Positions 1 to 12,215 of a stretch of DNA of 64,000 nt are shown here, piece after piece. Both the position numbers and the translations under genes were made by a program. Location: contig NW_021629785.1 of NCBI RefSeq assembly GCF_900700375.1, positions 1 to 64,000 of the forward strand, given 5' to 3'. A model generated the notes under the pieces. That model saw only the letters and a program-made list of their open reading frames with translations. It made no database searches and was not told where the DNA came from. Within the stretch, counting starts at the first letter, position 1. Each line of letters starts with the position of its first letter. The DNA comes from Denticeps clupeoides (lineage: Eukaryota; Chordata; Actinopteri; Clupeiformes; Denticipitidae).

Positions 1-6
1 CCTCAG

Positions 7-390
7 CACTGCTTGGATCATCTAAGCTCATCTGTGAGGATGCACTTTGCAGCAGACTCGACGTAGCCAGTGCTGCAGAGAACCTGATTCTGGGCGACCT
101 CTACCGAGCCCGGCACTTGAAACAAGATGCCCTCACCTTCATCAACTTGTAAATGACAATTCCATCTACATCCTGATCTCAAATCTCCACAGCATGTACT
201 CTAGTAGAATAATTATTTCCAAATCTAAATTCATTATTTATGTCTTTTGTTTGTAGTAATGCTGAAGCGGTTATGAAGACCAACGGGTGGATGATCCTGA
301 CGCAAGACCATCCAAACCTTATAGTGGATTTGTATAGTTTCCCTGGCTGAGGCCAGCGAACCGCCAGTTAAACGCCAGAGGCTTTTTTAA
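7..390 (+). pseudogene. SPOP-like copy 0, last two coding exons
   Basis: Only exon 8 (7-148) and exon 9 (257-390) lie in the window. Exon 8 encodes the end of the CUL3-proximal helices and most of the BACK region ([20 protein letters not shown]). Exon 9 encodes the tail, with motif KTNGWMILTQDHPNL and the basic end KRQRLF. Compared with units 2 to 8, exon 8 has lost one A (ctaagctc for ctaaagctc) and exon 9 has gained one T (agtttccc), so neither reads through cleanly as spelled. The preceding intron also has an extra base at its acceptor. Whether these are real or consensus-sequence errors cannot be told from here. The family call is firm because the intact copies match SPOP over full length. 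Confidence 0.85.
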
Positions 391-558
391 CTTCTTTAAT
401 TTCTTACCACAGTGTACTTACTTGTAAAAAATGTAGATGCTGTAAGGTTTTAGAACCAGATGATCAGTTAAAGTATGTCTTATGATTTTCTGTTCAGTAG
501 AGTAGATATTTATAGAGTAAGATGTTATTGTAGTCAAATGTACATTTGTATATTTTAG

Positions 559-669
559 GACCAGGACAGCCAGCTGGATGGATGGATCAAACTCATCAGT
601 ATGCTGTATGGACTCATCCAGGACACCCCACAGCAGATGGACTGGATCTTATTGTACCTGACAAACCAG
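559..669 (+). other. Candidate exon of an unidentified gene, unit 0 (3 GGAT)
   Basis: An acceptor (tgtatattttag) and a donor (gtaaag) flank 111 bases with one open frame of 37 codons ([13 protein letters not shown] at the start, [13 protein letters not shown] at the end). I do not recognise it; it is not part of SPOP. It lies some 170 bp past the SPOP-like stop codon on the same strand. The three GGAT repeats encode part of LDGWI. The second candidate exon found in other units is missing here. Confidence 0.35.
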
Positions 670-935
670 GTAAAGAAGTTCTGCTTTTCTGCTAATTCTA
701 TTCCAACAGTTATTCTATTAGTATGCATTTGTTTGGAAAAATGGAGTAGGAAACCAATGTGCTTTATTAGTTATAAGTCATTTAAAAAACACCATTAAAA
801 ATATTTTTAAATATTATTAAAAACAGTATTTTTAGCGGTCCTTTTTGTTATTTTTAATTAATATTTATGTTAATTACATTTAAATTACACATTACATACA
901 CGATTTAAATTTTACTACACTTATCCGAGCACCAA

Positions 936-1468
936 CATCCAGTCTCACACTAGGCTGGCCACGGTGTTGTGTAAAAACAGAGAAAACTTTGTCCCCAGAT
1001 TGGGTGGTGGTGGAGTGGCCAAACGTTGGTCCGGGGCGACACCGTGGCAAGTCTTTACCACGCAGGAGATCAAATCCTGCTCTCCTTCTTACTAACCACT
1101 CTAGCACTATCTGTCTGTCTGTCTGTCTATGCGTCTATGTATCTGTCTATTAATTTACTGTTGTCTCTTTGTTTATTTATTTTTGTTTATTTGATTATTT
1201 GTGTTGATTTTGTTTATGTGTTTTTTTATTTTATTTGGTCATTTATTACATAATTTACACACAACATTTTCAACACCTATCCTGAACACACAAACATCCA
1301 GTCTAACACTAGACTGGCCACGGTGTTGTGTAAAAAAACAGACAAAACTTTGTCCCCAGAGTGGGGGGTGGTGGAGTGGCCAAGATGTTGGTCCGGGCGA
1401 CACCGTGGCAAGTCTTTACCACACAGGACATCAGATCCTGCTTTCCATCTTACTAACCACTCCACCAC
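936..1468 (-). mobile_element. Tandem pair of SINE-like repeats, unit 0
   Basis: Two related segments (936-1107 and 1295-1468) begin with catccagtct and share ggccacggtgttgtgtaaa, the run actttgtccccagag and a core with inverted ends: gtggtggagtggc at the left and its complement, taaccactccaccac, at the right of the second copy. On the - strand the core starts TGGTGGAGTGGTTAG, like a Pol III A box, and contains GGATCTGATGTCC, like a B box, though they are closer together than in a tRNA. AT-rich tails with TTTATT runs follow each copy. A tRNA-derived SINE inserted twice or duplicated is my best guess. Confidence 0.45.
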
Positions 1469-2089
1469 TGTTTTATTTTATTTTCATTCATTTTAATATT
1501 ATTGTCATTTATTTTATTAATACACACACACCATTACAACACTTGAACATACCCTGTTTTAAATGTTAGTTTATTACAGTATACCTTATTGTAAATTTAC
1601 ATTAATAGAAATAAAAACCTTTTTATTCCCTTTTTCTGGACTGTGTGATTCATTCTCTCAAAAATGTCTTGGAGATCAGTTATTTTTGGACTAAAAGTTT
1701 ACAACATAAGACACTAGGGAGACTACAATGTCATACAGGGTACCACTTACTTTAAGGTCCCAGTGAACACAAAATAATAATGGCCTACTAAACCACTCCT
1801 TAGTAAAAAAGCACATGGCAGCCCGCCTGGAGTTTGACCAAAGGCACCTGGAGGGCGCTCAGAATATGAGAAACACAATTCTCTGGTCTGTTACGTCCTG
1901 GTTTAGGACAGGAACGTAAACAACAAGGAAAGAGGGAGAGAAACGGTACCAATTTTTAATAAACAGAAAGACATACAATTAAATCTCGACACAAAGACAA
2001 ACAAAGCAGTCAGGCCACGATAAGAGCACAGAGTCGATGGCTACTGCAAACAGGGCATCTGTCTTGTGTATTTCCACCCTATTCCTTCT
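1469..2089. other. Gene-free stretch after the SINE-like pair (same in all units)
   Basis: AT-rich at first, with a perfect hairpin AATAAAAACCTTTTTATT at 1610-1627 that puts an AATAAA signal on both strands. The rest has a - strand ORF of 86 codons in most units that I do not recognise. Nothing here supports a gene. Confidence 0.4.
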
Positions 2090-3118
2090 TCCTCATGGAA
2101 ATGAATCTGGCTTAGTTACCGCATTAACCTTTCTGTAATCAGTACGGAACCAAAATGTCTTGTCAGGCTTAGGGACCAGTAGGCACGGACTACTCCACAG
2201 CCACTAACTCTACACAGCCAGCTTGTTCTCCAACAAGTTCACCTCAGACTGCATCACTGTTCGCTTTGTAAAAACTGGGGAGAGTGGAGTAAAAAAACTC
2301 TCTCTCTCTACTTACAAAAGCACTGTATTCAAACCACTCCAACTTGATGTTACCTGGCAGAAAGAGGCATGGCACAATAGAGGTTAAAAGGATGAGCAGT
2401 TTCTAATTTATTAACACCAGTAAATTATTATTGCACTTACATGTGAATATTGTATGTAAAAAGGTACCAATATTACAGAGAAAGCCAAGATGAAACGAAA
2501 GAGTAAAGGAGAGAGAGAGAGAAAGAGAGAGAAGCCATGAGAAAAATAGGTGAAATAGGAAAGACTCAGTTACTGATGGGAAAATTTCCCTCAGCTTCCA
2601 ATAGAAAAGATAAAGAAAGTCCCTGACCACAAGTGAACAATCCTTTATACATTTGGCCCACAGGAAGTTGTCACCGACCAATCAGAATGTGTTGTTTCTG
2701 TCTAGTCCTGCCCCCCGTGGTCTCCCGTTTGGGGCAGACAAAGGCAGGGCGGGGTATCACAAGAACCTGTGGCAGGCATTTCACACCTCTTGCCATTTGA
2801 CAAAGATATGGAAAACGGAGGTGTTGAATCTCCATGCAAAACAAAAGCACAGAAACATCATGTTCCTGCGATGTACCATCTTACAGTTTTGTTGGATTCA
2901 GCCGATACGGGTGCTGCCTGATGGGAGCATGACCATCAACGTCAACATCATGTTACATGAGAGACGTACCTACAGGGGTGTCAGAGAACAAAGCAGCATG
3001 TGACTGAATTAGCCCAATAACATGCATGCGATCTGCTGCAGACAAGCCAGACAGATAAGCTTCTAACTCCTGCAGAATCTCACTATTCTGACCACTGTAA
3101 ATAAGTTCAGTTAACTCC
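2090..3118 (-). mobile_element. Ty3/Gypsy pol fossil, unit 0
   Basis: Two stretches on the - strand resemble fish Ty3/Gypsy pol: the beginning of reverse transcriptase (WSSPCLLVPKPD, then TDYRKVNAVTKPDS) and, upstream in element order, the segment before it (LFSDTP, APIRQHPYRLNP). About 600 bp of unrelated sequence with GA and CT microsatellites separates them. Protease, the RT catalytic core, RNase H, integrase and LTRs are not seen. The element is a short, broken fossil with several breaks. It occurs at the same place in every unit, so it is older than the array. Confidence 0.65.
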
Positions 3119-3389
3119 AAAAAGTCATGATAAATAAAGTTTTGAGGAAGGATTGCAACATGAACAGAGGGGACTTTGAGGCTGTACGTGGGGTCTGAAA
3201 AACAGATATTAGACTTTTCAAAACATTTTTTAAATACTTTGTATCACCCTTTTGAAATGATGCTTTCCCTCAAACGTCATGGTCCATAGGTGAACAAGAG
3301 GTCCAAAACACCTAGTCAGTTCTGGATAGTGTTCAACATAATGATGTTTGGGTCTGAGATTGAAACACTGCTTTAAGACCCTCTCTGTG

Positions 3390-3890
3390 ACCACTTATTT
3401 TAGATTGCATGTACTGAGTGGATTCCTGTACTCATGTACGTGTACTCAAATAAAAGAAGCTGAGCAGACGTGGAGAGAGAAGAGAGAACTGTGCAGGAAA
3501 CTGAGGTCTCTCTCTCCCCTTTGCGCAAAGCTGATGAAGAAGGAGCTCACTTGGTTTGTGTGATCATTTTATTAATAATAATAATCCCAACAAGGAGTGT
3601 CCCTAAATCTGGCATCTTTTATCTTAAAATCTCAGATGGTTGACCCATGTGAGCTTAATTTTATGTTGAGTGTTAATGAAATGTGGATATGTTTTTTGAT
3701 CTTCAACTGCCCTCTTGTGGCAAAAAGCAACAGAATCTAAGTCTGCAACCATATGTTCAGCAACACTGACAGTGTTTGCAGATCAAAATCCACACAGATT
3801 ACACAGACACAGTCATCAACTAAATAAACAAGCGTATTGAGTATGAAACAGTTAAACACTTAAACACCTTCAAAATGCATTTGACTCAGA
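3390..3890. other. Gene-free stretch between the Gypsy and LINE fossils (same in all units)
   Basis: Holds GA-rich and CT-rich runs (gagagagaaag and ggtctctctctcc) about 30 bp apart that could pair, a run of TAA triplets, and an AATAAA at about 3450. No coding potential that I can support. Confidence 0.35.
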
Positions 3891-4372
3891 TGCCTGGACT
3901 GGCAGGGGACGTACGTTCACTACACGGGATGCTGCATTCACATCTGGGGACTCTGCAGCCTATGCAGTGGTGAGGAGCTGTCTTCATTTGGGAATTAAGG
4001 ATGCAAAGAGACAGTATGCACAAAGACTGTTGTCGCGGGTGTTGATGGCACTGCATCGCTTATGAAAAATCGCCCCCACTGCGGATGCAGCATTCTGACC
4101 CCTTGCTTCCAGATGATCTTCATCTAATCTATGCACGCTATGAGGTTAAAACCATCTCAAAGGCACCAGCTTCAGCACCAGCACTGAATGACCAGGTTCT
4201 AACAGATCTACAGAGGGTGTGATTTCCAACTTTACCTCACCTGCTTGCCTCTGGGTGCCATCTCAACTTCAGGGAACGCACCCTGCACACCCTCATATTG
4301 AACAGAACGTCCAGCTTCTACTCATAGCGCCTTCAATACTATTATTCATGAACAGATGGTAGTAAAGTTAAC
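3891..4372 (+). mobile_element. L2-like LINE fossil, unit 0
   Basis: On the + strand, DAAFTSGDSAAYAVVRSCLH and then GIKDAKRQYAQRL match the spacer before reverse transcriptase in L2-type LINEs (pattern FxSGDxxAYxxAR...AKRxYAxR). Some 300 bp on, AFNTIIHEQMVVKL matches the RT motif with SSAFNTI. Stops and frame changes lie between them, the catalytic FADD region is absent and no 3' tail repeat is seen. It is a short internal fragment fixed in the unit before amplification. Confidence 0.6.
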
Positions 4373-5153
4373 TTCTTGACACAATGTCAGCAACAAAAAA
4401 ACATTATGAAAACAAGCACATTTTGTTTGGCGTCTGCTCATCATGAGATTTTGTCCCTGGTTTCTGCCAGCCTTTTCCTTGCCTGATCCTGCTTCATGTT
4501 CACCTCCTTTTTACCTGACCAGTAATATTAGTATAGGGTTACTATTATAATATCAGCTCTACAACTGATATATTTTCAGTGCCATTACTTCAGTCTGGTG
4601 AGGAAAACCCTCTCTGATCCTCATTGTGAAGTAAAAAAGACTGACCACTGCCGAAAGGAGACTCCAGTGCAACATTTTTATTGGGTCCGGTTCAAAAGTG
4701 CCATCAAAAAGAGAATTCGAGCAAAACAAAAACTACAAAGACAGTCAGGGTGCACGCTACAATCTGGGTTGCCAGTTCTTGCGTGTTTGCTCTAGTTTCC
4801 GGGATGTTTAAATACATTTTACGGGCACCAATGTCACTATTCAACCAAAATAAACAACACAATAAAGATTCTGCACTTTAATTTTCAGGATGTGCAGACG
4901 TATGTGAACAAATGTGACGCAAATAAAAAAAAAAAAAAAGTTATTCACTACAATCTGGCAACCGTCAATTTGTTACAACGCCTTGTGCTTGAGCTTCATT
5001 TTTATAAAAATGTCAACCCCTCATCCTAAAATATGGCTTTTGTTTTCTTGACAGTATATGATCAACATGAGAACTTTTAGTTTTATCTTGTTCTCCTTTA
5101 TATATAATATAATACAATTACAGGTTGTTTTGTTGTGAAGGACGTATAGAGTC

Positions 5154-5180
5154 GTTGTCATAGTAACCGCGTTTTATAAA
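5154..5180 (+). promoter_or_regulatory. X-box (RFX-type) plus TATA-like box, unit 1
   Basis: GTTGTCATAGTAAC fits the RFX-family X-box rule RYYNYY, 1-3 spacer bases, RRNRAC, with a 2-base spacer. Three bases on comes GTTTTATAAA, a TATA-like box. About 60 bases further on, the sequence cacttttg|gtgagt gives a strong splice donor (exon end 5242), followed by an intron that can run to the acceptor before 5742. This order of X-box, TATA, short untranslated exon and donor is what a real promoter would look like. X-boxes are typical of RFX targets such as ciliary, testis and MHC class II genes. Expression here is inference. Confidence 0.55.
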
Positions 5181-5242
5181 CACAAATCATGTGAATTCTA
5201 CTCAGTTTCAACATAAAACAGCACTGAGCGGCAGCACTTTTG

Positions 5243-5741
5243 GTGAGTACCAACAAAATTTGAGATGGTATTAGCATTAGCGGGCTGGCTAGCCTGTAAA
5301 CTCGCTCTACTTCCCAAGTCACCTCTTTGTGTTTTGAGAGCAAAACTATCGACGATAAAAGCATCAGAACGAGCATAATTTTCACTTGATCGGCAGGGCT
5401 CGTGTTTTGGAAGTTTTATTTATTGAAACAACTGCCATTAACTTGCAGAGAGACTCGAAGCCAAATAAATATCAACCTGTGAGCGATTTGAGTTTAGCGC
5501 GATTTAGTTGTAAGAGGTGCTTCAAAGGACGCGAGACGAATGTTTATTGTGCTCAAAACCCAGAGGTCTGCTCATCTTCACGTTTCACATTCACGTTTCA
5601 AAACTCTGTAGAGTGTGTAAAAATGAACAAACAAGTGTAGATACAGCGAATAGATGTTTTCAGTGTCCCCTCAAGTTACACCATCACAGCCTGTATTTCT
5701 ATGAGTGTGTTTTGTCAATGTCATTTTCTCCATCATTGCAG
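5243..5741 (+). other. Putative 5' UTR intron (unit 1; same in units 2-8)
   Basis: Lies between the GTGAGT donor and the cattgcag acceptor before the start-codon exon. It holds two overlapping short + strand ORFs (84 codons from 5386 and 87 codons from 5517). The second has three CxxC pairs, which looks zinc-finger-like but has no other support. In units 3 and 8 the first ORF is cut by a TGA. I see no RNA gene here. Confidence 0.4.
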
Positions 5742-5896
5742 ATTATTAGTGATCAGAGACTATTCTTCAGAGATTCCTGAACAGTGATTCCTGCAAGAGA
5801 TTCTACAGAGAGAGATTCCAGCGAGGGAGAGACCTGAGAGAGATTCCAGCAACAGAGACCCAGAGGGACCACTGAAGGATTCATTAGATCCTCAAA

Positions 5897-8098
5897 ATGG
5901 CCCTCAGCTACGACCACACTCAGGTATGTGCACATCTGTGAGGCAAATACATAACTGTCTGTATATTTTAGAATGCATTGCTCACTCCCTCTCTGTTGTT
6001 GCAGTGAACTGTGTTGAGATCTGCTGCTTGATTTGTTAAATAAATGTGCAAACGAATGACAAAATATATACAATTTGCCCTCTCAGCGCCAAGTGGACAA
6101 ATATTCATACGTCTGGACCATCAGCAGCTTCAGCTTTGCTGACGATGTGAATGGTGTCCCCATCATGAGCTCCACAATTTCCAACCCCAGTGGAGATCTG
6201 CAATGGTAGGTGTTGGTCTTAGTTCTTCATTTGAAGTTCTTCATTCGTTTTTCTGGGAGCTGATCATTTTCTCACTCCTTCCTCCTCTCTGCATTCTCAG
6301 GTGTCTGCAGTTGTTCCCCAATGGCATGGAGCCTGACTAACGAGAGCTACCTGTCATTCTATCTTGTTCTGGTCAGACAGAGGTGTTGCGGGTTAGTTGT
6401 AAACTAGCCATGCTCAATGCCGAGGGACAGGAGAAATTTTCCTTGGGTAAGTTTACCTTGTTTGTTTAAGACAAACTATTTTCTGATAAAAACGATCTGT
6501 AAACACAGATGATTGTATATTATTTTAATGCTGGACTGCAGCGCTGAGATGACCTGTCTGTGTGTTGCTGTGTTACAGTAAATCAGTACGACACCAGGAT
6601 GTATGAGAACGACAAGCTAGGATTCCCAGACTTCGTACACAGAGTGACATCCTGGATGACGACTTGGGGTTCTTAAAGGATGACACGCTCACCCTCACCT
6701 GTGAAGTAAGTCTCAGTGGCTGCCACATTGGTTTCCCATGTGACTGGTGTCAGTAAACATGATCTGTCTGTCGATGTAAGATGAACTGTTGCAAACCGTG
6801 ATTGTCTGAAGCTGCTGTGTCTTTCTAAAACATCAGCGGGATTCTGTTAGTTTGTATAAATCTAATTGCAGACATTTTTATTATATCCTCAGCTTGTGTG
6901 TGTTTAAGTGTCAGTTTCTGTAGCTGGACTGTACTAACTGCTGAGTTGGATTGTTGCAGTTTACAGTGGAGATTGATCCGGACGCCTCCACGCCACAGGT
7001 GAAGAAGCAGGAACCCAACATGGCAGAGGAGCTTCGAGAGCTGTGGGACACAATCGTTGCATTCTGACTGCATCCTGTCTGTGCTGGTCAAGAGTTTAAG
7101 GCCCACAAAGCCATCCTAGCAGGTAACACAGTCGCCACGTGAAAATATATTAATAGAAGAAAAAAACACAGAGACTCACAGTGTATTTGCTAGAATATTG
7201 ACAATTAGTATACTTCTAGGCAGAAATTGATCTAATACTGACTCCTCTCTTTCTGTGTCTCTTATCAGCCCGCTGTCCCGTCTTTCATAGCATGTTTATG
7301 AATAACACGAAAGAGAACCAAACGGTGAGTCAATCGTCTTTCCCATATATCTCAGCTGATCAGTCTAAACACCACTTTTTCTCTTACAGTTTATTACAGC
7401 AGTGTTTTTAAGTTATGCTTTCCCCTCTAGGGCGCGTGGACATCAAGGATATGGAGGCCGACATCTTGGAGGAGATGATTACGTATATCTACACCGGAAC
7501 ATCTCCCAACGTTCACCAGATGGCCTCAAAGCTCATTGCTGCAGCAGACATGGTAGCTCGTGCACACATCCACCTTCAAAACAAGAGATGATGGTTCTAT
7601 TATTGATTACTATAACTTTCTCAGACTCACTCTTAACCCCTCACTATCAGCGCACACAGAGCACATCTCCAGGTTATAGCACTATGTGTAACTCTCTCTC
7701 TTTCTTCCCCTCAGCACTGCTTGGATCATCTAAAGCTCATCTGTGAGGATGCACTTTGCAGCAGACTCGACGTAGCCAGTGCTGCAGAGAACCTGATTCT
7801 GGGCGACCTCTACCGAGCCCGGGCACTTGAAACAAGATGCCCTCACCTTCATCAACTGTAAATGACAATTCCATCTACATCCTGATCTCAAATCTCCACA
7901 GCATGTACTCTAGTAGAATAATTATTTATCCAAATCTAATTCATTATTTATGTCTTTTGTTGTAGTAATGCTGAAGCGGTTATGAAGACCAACGGGTGGA
8001 TGATCCTGACGCAAGACCATCCAAACCTTATAGTGGATTTGTATAGTTCCCTGGCTGAGGCCAGCGAACCGCCAGTTAAACGCCAGAGGCTTTTTTAA
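5897..8098 (+). pseudogene. SPOP-like copy 1, many one-base indels
   Basis: Exon positions: 5897-5923, 6087-6205, 6301-6446, 6579-6705, 6960-7122, 7269-7324, 7431-7552, 7715-7857, 7966-8098. All splice sites are kept. On top of the exon 3 frame break shared by every copy, this copy alone has about eight more indels: an A making GACTAA and an extra T in exon 3, a lost G in exon 4, an extra A and a lost G in exon 5, a lost C at the start of exon 7, and one gained and one lost base in exon 8. As written it cannot encode a MATH-BTB protein. The excess stops in the middle of the unit and is also seen outside exons, so poor base accuracy is a serious alternative to true decay. Confidence 0.85.
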
Positions 8099-8268
8099 CT
8101 TCTTTAATTTCTTACCACAGTGTACTTACTTGTAAAAAAATGTAGATGCTGTAAGGTTTAGAACCAGATGATCAGTTAAAGGTATGTCTTATGATTTTCT
8201 GTTCAGTAGAGTAGATATTTATAGAGTAGAGATGTTATTGTAGTCAAATGTACATTTGTATATTTTAG

Positions 8269-8395
8269 GACCAGGACAGCCAGCTGGATGGATGGATGGA
8301 TGGATGGATGGATCAAACTCATCAGTATGCTGTATGGACTCATCCAGGACACCCCACAGCAGATGGACTGGATCTTATTGTACCTGACAAAGCAG
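8269..8395 (+). other. Candidate exon, unit 1 (7 GGAT)
   Basis: Same exon-like segment with seven GGAT repeats. That is 16 bases more than unit 0, so the frame after the repeat differs. The last codons read acaaagcag instead of acaaaccag. A second segment opens after the acceptor cccacacag at 8600 but has one extra T compared with other units. Confidence 0.3.
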
Positions 8396-8750
8396 GTAAA
8401 GAAGTTCTGCTTTTCTGCTAATTCTATTCCAACAGTTATTCTATTAGTATGCATTTGTTTGGAAAAATGGAGTAGGAAACCAATGTGCTTTATTAGTTAT
8501 AAGTCATTTAAAAAACACCATTAAAAATATTATTAAAAACAGTATTTTTAGGCCGGGTAGAAACCTATTTTATGTTAGGAATCCATTTGTTCCCACACAG
8601 GAAAACCCTGATCCAAAGGACCAAAGGAACCAGAAAGATTCAACTGCTTCATTTGTTTCTTTGTTTATTTTTTATTATATTTTAATTTGTTTAGTAATTA
8701 CACCATTACATACACGATTTAAATTTTACTACACTTATCCTGAGCACCAA

Positions 8751-9302
8751 CATCCAGTCTCACACTAGGCTGGCCACGGTGTTGTGTAAAAAACAGAGAA
8801 AACTTTGTCCCCAGAGCGGGGGGTGGTGGAGTGGCCAAGACGTTGGTCCGGGGCGACACCGTGGCAAGTCTTTATTACCACGCAGGAGATCAAATCCTGC
8901 TCTCCTTCTTACTAACCACTCTAGCACTATCTGTCTGTCTGTCTGTCTATGCGTCTGTGTATCTGTCTATTAATTTATTAATGTACTGTTACTTTGTCTC
9001 TTTGTTTATTTATTTTGTTTATTTGATTATTTGTGTTGATTTTGTTTATGTGTTTTTTATTTTATTTGGTCATTTATTACATAATTTACACACACAACAT
9101 TTTACAACACCTATCCTGAACACACAAACATCCAGTCTACACTAGACTGGCCATGGTGTTGTGTAAAAAAACAGACAAAACTTTGTCCCCAGAGTGGGGG
9201 GTGGTGGAGTGGCCAAGATGTTGGTCCGGGGCGACACCGTGGCAAGTCTTTACCACACAGGACATCAGATCCTGCTTTCCATCTTACTAACCACTCCACC
9301 AC
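8751..9302 (-). mobile_element. SINE-like pair, unit 1
   Basis: Same pair. The first copy has an extra tta in tctttattacc compared with unit 0. The second has one base missing in cagtctacactag. Confidence 0.45.
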
Positions 9303-9925
9303 TGTTTTATTTTATTCATTCATTCATTTTAATATTATTGTCATTTATTTTATTAATACACACACACCATTACAGTACACTTGAACATACCCTGTTTTAA
9401 ATGTTAGTTTATTACAGTATACCTTATTGTAAATTTACATTAATAGAAATAAAAACCTTTTATTCCCTTTTTCTGGACTGTGTGATTCATTGTCTCAAAA
9501 ATGTCTTGGAGATCAGTTATTTTTGGACTAAAAGTTTACAACATAAGACACTAGGGAGACTACAATGTCATACAGGGTACCACTTACTTTAAGGTCCCAG
9601 TGAACACAAAATAATAATGGCCTACTAAACCACTCCTTAGTAAAAGGCACATGGCAGCCCGCCTGGAGTTTGACCAAAGGCACCTGGAGGGCGCTCAGAA
9701 TATGAGAAACACAATTCTCTGGTCTGTTACGTCCTGGTTTAGGACAGGAACGTAAACAACAAGGAAAGAGGGAGAGAAACGGTACCAATTTTTAATAAAC
9801 AGAAAGACATACAATTAAATCTCGACACAAAGACAAACAAAGCAGTCAGGCCACGAAGAAGCACAGAGTCTATGGCTACTGCAAACAGGGCATCTGTCTT
9901 GTGTATTTCCACCCTATTCCCTTCT

Positions 9926-10953
9926 TCCTCATGGAAATGAATCTGGCTTAGTTACCGCATTAACCTTTCTGTAATCAGTACGGAACCAAAATGTCTTGTC
10001 AGGCTTAGGGACCAGTAGGCACGGACTACTCCACAGCCACTAACTCTACACAGCCAGCTTGTTCTCCAACAAGTTCACCTCAGACTGCATCACTGTTCGC
10101 TTTGTAAAAACTGGGGAGAGTGGAGTAAAAAAACTCTCTCTCTCTACTTACAAAAGCACTGTATTCAAACCACTCCAACTTGATGTTACCTGGCAGAAAG
10201 AGGCATGGCACAATAGAGGTTAAAAGGATGAGCAGTTTCTAATTTATTAACACCAGTAAATTATTATTGCACTTACATGTGAATATTGTATGTAAAAAGG
10301 TACCAATATTACAGAGAAAGCCAAGATGAACGAAAGAGTAAAGGGAGAGAGAGAGAGAAAGAGAGAGAAGCCATGAGAAAATAGGTGAAATAGGAAAGAC
10401 TCAGTTACTGATGGGAAAATTTCCCTCAGCTTCCAATAGAAAAGATAAAGAAAGTCCCTGACCACAAGTGAACAATCCTTTATACATTTGGCCCACAGGA
10501 AGTTGTCACCGACCAATCAGAATGTGTTGTTTCTGTCTAGTCCTGCCCCCCGTGGTCTCCCGTTTGGGGCAGACAAAGGCAGGGCGGGGTATCACAAGAA
10601 CCTGTGGCAGGCATTTCACACCTCTTGCCATTTGACAAAGATATGGAAAACGGAGGTGTTGAATCTCCATGCAAAACAAAAGCACAGAAACATCATGTTC
10701 CTGCGATGTACCATCTTACAGTTTTGTTGGATTCAGCCGATACGGGTGCTGCCTGATGGGAGCATGACCATCAACGTCAACATCATGTTACATGAGAGAC
10801 GTACCTACAGGGGTGTCAGAGAACAAAGCAGCATGTGACTGAATTAGCCCAATAACATGCATGCGATCTGCTGCAGACAAGCCAGACAGATAAGCTTCTA
10901 ACTCCTGCAGAATCTCACTATTCTGACCACTGTAAATAAGTTCAGTTAACTCC
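9926..10953 (-). mobile_element. Ty3/Gypsy pol fossil, unit 1
   Basis: Same broken fossil at the same relative place. Differences from unit 0 are single-base only. Confidence 0.63.
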
Positions 10954-11733
10954 AAAAAGTCAATGATAAATAAAGTTTTGAGGAAGGATTGCAACATGAA
11001 CAGAGGGGACATTTGAGGCTGTACGTGGGGTCTGAAAAACAGATATTAGACTTTTCAAAACATTTTTTAAATACTTTGTATCACCCTTTTGAAATGATGC
11101 TTTCCCTCAAACGTCATGGTCCATAGGTGAACAAGAGGTCCAAAACACCTAGTCAGTTCTGGATAGTGTTCAAGATAATGATGTTTGGGTCTGAGATTGA
11201 AACACTGCTTTAAGACCCTCTCTGTGACCACTTATTTTAGATTGCATGTACTGAGTGGATTCCTGTACTCATGTACGTGTACTCAAATAAAAGAAGCTGA
11301 GCAGACGTGGAGAGAGAAAGAGAGAACTGTGTAGGAAACTGAGGTCTCTCTCTCCCCTTTGCGCAAAGCTGATGAAGAAGGAGCTCACTTGGTTTGTGTG
11401 ATCATTTTATTAATAATAATAATCCCAACAAGGAGTGTCCCTAAAATCTGGCATCTTTATCTTAAAATCTCAGATGGTTGACCCATGTGAGCTTAATTTT
11501 ATTAATGTTGAGTGTTAATGAAATGTGGATATGTTTTTTGATCTTCAACTGCCCTCTTGTGGGCAAAAAGCAACAGAATCTAAGTCTGCAACCATATGTT
11601 CAGCAACACTGACAGTGTTTGCAGATCAAAATCCACACAGATTACACAGACACAGTCATCAACTAAATAAACAAGCGTATTGAGTATGAAACAGTTAAAC
11701 ACTTAAACACCTTCAAAATGCATTTGACTCAGA

Positions 11734-12215
11734 TGCCTGGACTGGCAGGGGACGTACGTTCACTACACGGGATGCTGCATTCACATCTGGGGACTCTGCA
11801 GCCTATGCAGTGGTGAGGAGCTGTCTTCATTTGGGAATTAAGGATGCAAAGAGACAGTATGCACAAAGACTGTTGTCGCGGGTGTTGATGGCACTGCATC
11901 GCTTATGAAAAACCGCCCCACTGCAGGATGCAGCATTCTGACCCCTTGCTTCCAGATGATCTTCATCTAATCTATGCACGCTATGAGGTTAAAACCATCT
12001 CAAAGGCACCAGCTTCAGCACCAGCACTGAATGACCAGGTTCTAACAGATCTACAGAGGGTGTGATTTCCAACTTTACCTCACCTGCTTGCCTCTGGGTG
12101 CCATCTCAACTTCAGGGAACGCACCCTGCACACCCTCATATTGAACAGAACGTCCAGCTTCTACTCATAGCGCCTTCAATACTATTATTCATGAACAGAT
12201 GGTAGTAAAGTTAAC
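11734..12215 (+). mobile_element. L2-like LINE fossil, unit 1
   Basis: Same fragment. It reads accgccccactgcagg where unit 0 has atcgcccccactgcgg. Confidence 0.58.

Larger units (their letters stand above)
1..5153 (+). repeat. Unit 0 (3' part only)
   Basis: Contains the last two coding exons of a SPOP-like copy, the unidentified exon with three GGAT repeats, the SINE-like pair, the Gypsy fossil and the LINE fossil. Around 800-900 it differs from all other units: the stretch that elsewhere holds the second candidate exon is missing and replaced by a short AT-rich run. A 14-base A run near 4926 replaces the interrupted A-rich run of the other units. It carries more one-base indels against the consensus than units 2 to 8. 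Confidence 0.9.
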
